Source of the DNA: Flavobacteriales bacterium UBA3364
GTDB taxonomy: Bacteria > Bacteroidota > Bacteroidia > Flavobacteriales_F > PHOS-HE28
NCBI GenBank assembly: GCA_002360495.1
Contig: DEQO01000192.1
Span: 1-10,596, forward strand
Direction: 5' to 3'
DNA: 10,596 nt
This document shows, in pieces, positions 7,607 through 10,596 of the stretch (positions within the stretch are counted from its first letter, which is position 1; each line of letters opens with the position of its first letter). The notes under the pieces were generated by a model that had not been told where the DNA came from, ran no database searches, and worked only from the letters and a program-made list of their open reading frames with translations. The position numbers and the translations under genes are program-made.

Positions 7607-9256
7607 CTAGGGGTCCCGTCGAAAGAATACGAACCCGTTCTTCCGGTGGAGCTCCGTCAGGGTCGGAATGGTGTCCACCTCTCCGACATGGGTGATCTTG
7701 CAAACGACGTACACCGGGCGATCGATGTCGCCATGCAACAGCCAGTGCTCTTCGAACGCACGGGGATCGGTGACCGGCTGTTTGCGTGTGTAGAAGAGCT
7801 GCGCATAACTGCGGAAGCCCTTCGGGATCACATAGCATTTCTCACCCTGGCGCTCCTCGTAGAAGTCGATGGCCGCGCGTTGCGAATAGCCTTCGATGTT
7901 GTTGATGAAGAAGAAAAGCGTCAGGGTCACGAACAAAGCCGTTCCGCCGAAGAGGGCGGTCACGCTTTCACGGAAACGTCCCTTGCTATGCAGCACATGG
8001 GCGGCGATCAACAGAGCGAGCAACCAAAGCCCTGCCATCGCTTCTACGCCGGTCCAGCGGACCTCTGCGTCCATGTTCGCTTGTCCGAAGGGATCCGCGA
8101 TCATGGGTTTGATAAGGTCGATGTTCATCCCAATGAAGGGGATCGCCATGATCACCACGGCCATCATCGTCCCCAAAATTCCGACCGCGAAGCGTGACCA
8201 GCCGAAGGCTTCCCGTTCGGACCAGATGCGGTGCAGGCGCACGGCGGCGAGGTAGGTCAACGGGAAATAGCACATGCTACTGTAGTGGACGATCTTGCTC
8301 TTCACGATGCTGAAGAGGATGAGCACCACCCAGAAGAGGACCGCCATCCAACGGTGATAGTCGTTCTGCCCAGGGGTGCCACGCGTCGGTTTCGCCAATT
8401 CCTGGATCGCGAAGAGCGAGGCCGGGAAGCAGCCGAAAAGCAGCACTACGAAGTGATATCCGAAAAAGCCACCATGCCCGGCATCAGGTGTGCTGAAGAG
8501 ACGGATCTGGTAAGTGATGAAGGTGTCGAGGAACCATGACCCGTTGACCAACCAGTCCACGCCGAACCAGAGGAACGCAACGGCGAACATCACGAGCATG
8601 GAAAGCAGCACTTTGGGAATGCTCACGAACAAGCGGAAGCGTTGCAGGACCCAGTAGATGCCGGCGGTCAGCCCGAAGATCAACGGTGCGACAGGGCCTT
8701 TGGTAAGCACTCCGAGCCCGAGGAACAGGCCCATGAGCACAGCGTATTTCATCGTTCCGGCGTCCTGCGGACCTGCGGGCCGGTCCTTCCTTCCCCAGCT
8801 CAGTAGGATGAGGGAATGCACCGATAGGAAGATGAACAGGTTGAACCACGGATCGATGATGCCACTGCGGAAATACAGATGCGGAAGGATCGAGCCGACA
8901 TAGGTCAGCACCCAGAGCATTCCGAAGGCACGATCACGTGATCGCGACCCGATGCGGAAGAGGACAAGGAGCGTGACAATACCGCAGATCGCGTTCGGCA
9001 GCCGGGCTGCGAACTCACCGACACCGAACGTCCTCATGCACACCACTTGCATCCACATGAAGAGCGGCGGCTTTTCCCAGAACGGCTGGAAGTTCACTTG
9101 TGGGCGGAAGTGATCGCCGGTGGCGATCATCTCTCGGGAGATCTCCGCGAAGTTGATCTCGTCCCAATCGAAAAGGTGCACGGCACCCAAACCGGGAACG
9201 AACAACACCAGGGCCGCAAGGACGATCAGCAGTTCGGTGCGGCGATCCTTCAGCAC
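7607..9256 (-). CDS. ArnT/PMT-like GT-C glycosyltransferase, integral membrane
   Basis: This is a polytopic inner-membrane GT-C glycosyltransferase of the ArnT/PMT-2 type, which uses a polyprenyl-phosphate sugar as donor on the periplasmic side. Numbered from GTG 9256 (549 aa), the first helix is about 11-23. The first periplasmic loop then carries the acidic motif FDWDE (29-33), FAEISREM and WEKPPL (60-65), followed by GEFAARLPNA. These are hallmarks of the family. About ten further hydrophobic segments extend to about residue 450, then a soluble periplasmic C-terminal part. The acceptor (lipid A, glycan or protein) cannot be read from sequence. GTG 9256 lies 4 nt after the oxygenase stop; TTG 9280 would overlap that gene by 20 nt and seems less likely. 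The next gene starts 12 nt after the stop, so all three are probably in one operon. Confidence 0.9.
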   Translation of the reverse strand: MLKDRRTELLIVLAALVLFVPGLGAVHLFDWDEINFAEISREMIATGDHFRPQVNFQPFWEKPPLFMWMQVVCMRTFGVGEFAARLPNAICGIVTLLVLFRIGSRSRDRAFGMLWVLTYVGSILPHLYFRSGIIDPWFNLFIFLSVHSLILLSWGRKDRPAGPQDAGTMKYAVLMGLFLGLGVLTKGPVAPLIFGLTAGIYWVLQRFRLFVSIPKVLLSMLVMFAVAFLWFGVDWLVNGSWFLDTFITYQIRLFSTPDAGHGGFFGYHFVVLLFGCFPASLFAIQELAKPTRGTPGQNDYHRWMAVLFWVVLILFSIVKSKIVHYSSMCYFPLTYLAAVRLHRIWSEREAFGWSRFAVGILGTMMAVVIMAIPFIGMNIDLIKPMIADPFGQANMDAEVRWTGVEAMAGLWLLALLIAAHVLHSKGRFRESVTALFGGTALFVTLTLFFFINNIEGYSQRAAIDFYEERQGEKCYVIPKGFRSYAQLFYTRKQPVTDPRAFEEHWLLHGDIDRPVYVVCKITHVGEVDTIPTLTELHRKNGFVFFRRDP

Positions 9257-9260
9257 GTGA

Positions 9261-10106
9261 TCAGGAACGCTTGCGGCCAAAGAGGTTCAACACGCGGCTC
9301 ATGAAGTCGTCGTTGAGACCGAAGGCGCGTTTCACCCGTGTGTAACCGGCGATGGCCTGTTTGTCCAACCAGATCGCCGCGCTCTTGATCCCATCCTTGG
9401 GGCGTGCGCGGTAGTTCGTGGTGCGCAGCCGTGGCGCATCCTTCTCTATGGTGAAGTAGTAGAGCGCGATGCTCTTGCGGGTCATTCCCTCTGGGCACAT
9501 GATCGGGTCGGGCAGGCCGTGATAGCTGTCCTCGTCCGTGTTGAAGATCACGCAACGGTTGAACAACGGTGCGACCTTCTGGCCGCACGCGCTCATGTCG
9601 CGTTCCCACAGTTCAAGGTCCCCACCCCAGCCGGGCTGCCATCCTTCGTTGAGGTATACCAGCACGTTCACCCGGCGCTTCCAATTCCGTTTGTGCGGAT
9701 GTACAGTGAAGTCCGCATGGATGTTCAGGAAGCCGCCGCGCTGGCTCTGGTGCAATCCGCCGCCTTCGAGCATGTCATCGGCATGCAGTCCATCGATGCC
9801 CGTGAGCTTCTCCAGCCAGTGTACGAATCGATCGGTGTTCAACTCTTCGATCACCTTGCGCAGGTAAGGAGGAAGCCGGTCCAGCTTGTTGAGGCCGTGC
9901 TTCTTCTCGTTCACATGCACATAATGGATCCAACCCTCGTCCTGGACGCGCGGGAAGGCATGCATGGCCTCCGTTGCCGCATCCGCTTCAAGGAAGTCGT
10001 CGATGGCGGTAAAAGGGAAGGGATGTGCCGTGCGATAGCCATCCACCAATCCCGGGAGTTGCGCTTCCCAACGGTCGAGGTCGATTATGCGGGTCGGTGT
10101 CGACAT
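9261..10106 (-). CDS. 2-oxoglutarate/Fe(II)-dependent oxygenase, prolyl 4-hydroxylase-like
   Basis: This is a cytoplasmic dioxygenase of the 2OG-Fe(II) superfamily (prolyl 4-hydroxylase-like, PF13640 type), which couples decarboxylation of 2-oxoglutarate to hydroxylation of a substrate. Numbered from ATG 10106 (281 aa), the iron ligands are H130 and D132 (NIHADF) and H196 (SYHGLPDP). R210 (TRKSIALYYF) should bind the C5 carboxylate of 2-oxoglutarate. GGGLHQSQRGGF before HxD and VLVYLNEGW plus GGDLELWE after it are typical of a branch often seen near sugar-transfer genes. No signal peptide is visible. TTG 10124 in frame is a less likely start. The gene starts 27 nt after the GT2 stop and ends 4 nt before the GT-C start, so it is part of the glycosyltransferase unit. 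The substrate is unknown. Confidence 0.92.
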   Translation of the reverse strand: MSTPTRIIDLDRWEAQLPGLVDGYRTAHPFPFTAIDDFLEADAATEAMHAFPRVQDEGWIHYVHVNEKKHGLNKLDRLPPYLRKVIEELNTDRFVHWLEKLTGIDGLHADDMLEGGGLHQSQRGGFLNIHADFTVHPHKRNWKRRVNVLVYLNEGWQPGWGGDLELWERDMSACGQKVAPLFNRCVIFNTDEDSYHGLPDPIMCPEGMTRKSIALYYFTIEKDAPRLRTTNYRARPKDGIKSAAIWLDKQAIAGYTRVKRAFGLNDDFMSRVLNLFGRKRS

Positions 10107-10133
10107 GCGTCGGATCGTGCTCAAAAGTAGCGG

Positions 10134-10596
10134 CTAGTCGCCGAGCATCTTCCACTTCAAGAGCCCGATGCGCGCAAAGAAGTAGCGCCAGCTGGTATGC
10201 ACAACGCCAAGCCCGTAGGTCATGCTGCGGCTGAAGTTGATGCTGCTCGCTTCATCGAAGTATTTCGTGGGGCAGGTGATCTCCGCGATCTCGAACTTGT
10301 TCCAGAAGATCTGCGCGATCATCTGGTTGTCGAACACGAAGTCATCGGAGAGCCGGTCGTAGTCCACGGTGCGGAGGACCTTTCCCGAGTAGGCCCGGTA
10401 TCCGGTATGGTACTCGCTCAACTTCTCGCCCATCAGAAGGTTCTGGGAAAGGGTGAGCATGCGGTTGAAGATGTACTTGTACATCGGCATGCCACCCTTC
10501 AAGGCACCACCGCCGAGGATGCGCGAGCCGAAGACCACCGGATAGACACCGTTGCCGATGAGGGCCATCATGCTGGTGAGCAGCTTCGGTGTGTAC
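10134..10596 (-). CDS. GT2 family glycosyltransferase, DPM-like, C-terminal part, cut by window edge
   Basis: The frame is open to the right edge, giving the last 153 residues; the N-terminal nucleotide-sugar half with the DxD motif lies outside. The Met at 10571 is internal, because upstream codons in frame read YTPKLLTS. Visible parts are VVFGSRILGGGALKGGMP, YKYIFNR, LSEYHTGYRAYS, FVFDNQMIAQ and TKYFDEASSINF. These are typical of a dolichol-phosphate-mannose-synthase-like GT2 branch that loads glucose, mannose or a similar sugar onto polyprenyl phosphate. No C-terminal membrane helices are present, so this is the short soluble form. The stop is 27 nt before the oxygenase ATG. With the ArnT-like gene downstream, a donor-synthase role is the natural inference. 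The sugar is unknown. Confidence 0.9.
   Translation of the reverse strand, partial: YTPKLLTSMMALIGNGVYPVVFGSRILGGGALKGGMPMYKYIFNRMLTLSQNLLMGEKLSEYHTGYRAYSGKVLRTVDYDRLSDDFVFDNQMIAQIFWNKFEIAEITCPTKYFDEASSINFSRSMTYGLGVVHTSWRYFFARIGLLKWKMLGD

Noticed and set aside
9254..9280. TTG at 9280 as the start of the membrane glycosyltransferase
   Set aside because: It would overlap the oxygenase stop by 20 nt with no Shine-Dalgarno sequence. GTG at 9256, 4 nt after that stop, gives a compact N-terminus right before the first helix.
10122..10129. TACTTTTG on the minus strand, matching the Bacteroidota -7 box TAnnTTTG, just upstream of the oxygenase
   Set aside because: No TTTG box lies 19-21 nt upstream, and the resulting leader would be only about 10 nt. 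A six-base match of this sort is expected by chance in a window of this size.
5744..10596. Possible defence or mobile island
   Set aside because: No nuclease, helicase, integrase, transposase, toxin or repeat was found. All genes have recognisable envelope, glycosylation or metabolic families, and the base composition looks even throughout.

Overview
The window looks like a chromosomal core-gene neighbourhood from a GC-rich member of the Bacteroidota. The main evidence is a secreted protein that ends in a type IX secretion (T9SS/Por) sorting domain preceded by a DPNDK-type beta domain, both of which are largely Bacteroidota features. The adjacent era-der GTPase pair and mostly weak Shine-Dalgarno sequences agree with this. 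I cannot name a genus. I see no insertion sequence, phage gene, integrase, CRISPR array or toxin-antitoxin pair.

Layout. Plus strand: the 3' part of an initiator tRNA-Met (1-49), a strong hairpin (55-80), era (97-972), der (974-2278), then an exported transglutaminase-like protein (about 2275-4452) that overlaps the end of der. This gene meets a minus-strand gene at 4490. Minus strand, in transcription order from the right edge: a GT2 glycosyltransferase cut by the window edge (10596-10134), a 2-oxoglutarate/Fe(II) oxygenase (10106-9261), an ArnT/PMT-like membrane glycosyltransferase (9256-7607), a T9SS-exported multidomain protein (7594-5744), a clear intrinsic terminator (5721-5696), and a separate MetC-like PLP enzyme gene (5653-4490).

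How the genes fit together. Era and Der are both ribosome-assembly GTPases and are separated by 1 nt. The third plus-strand gene has the outline of a DUF3857/transglutaminase-like exported protein, but I cannot find the Cys-His-Asp triad, so it may be a non-catalytic member. It also lacks a conventional start codon next to its signal peptide. On the minus strand, the GT2, oxygenase, GT-C and T9SS genes are tightly packed in one direction, with gaps of 4 to 27 nt, and end at the terminator. This suggests one transcription unit. A DPM-like GT2 with an ArnT-like GT-C is the usual pairing for making and using a polyprenyl-phosphate sugar. The oxygenase between them and the T9SS cargo after them raise the possibility of an envelope or secreted-protein glycosylation unit, which is an inference. 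The MetC-like gene lies beyond the terminator and probably has its own promoter.

Nothing here is clearly a new defence or mobile system. The best leads are the apparently inactive transglutaminase-like protein with its start-codon problem, and the GT2/oxygenase/GT-C/T9SS cluster.
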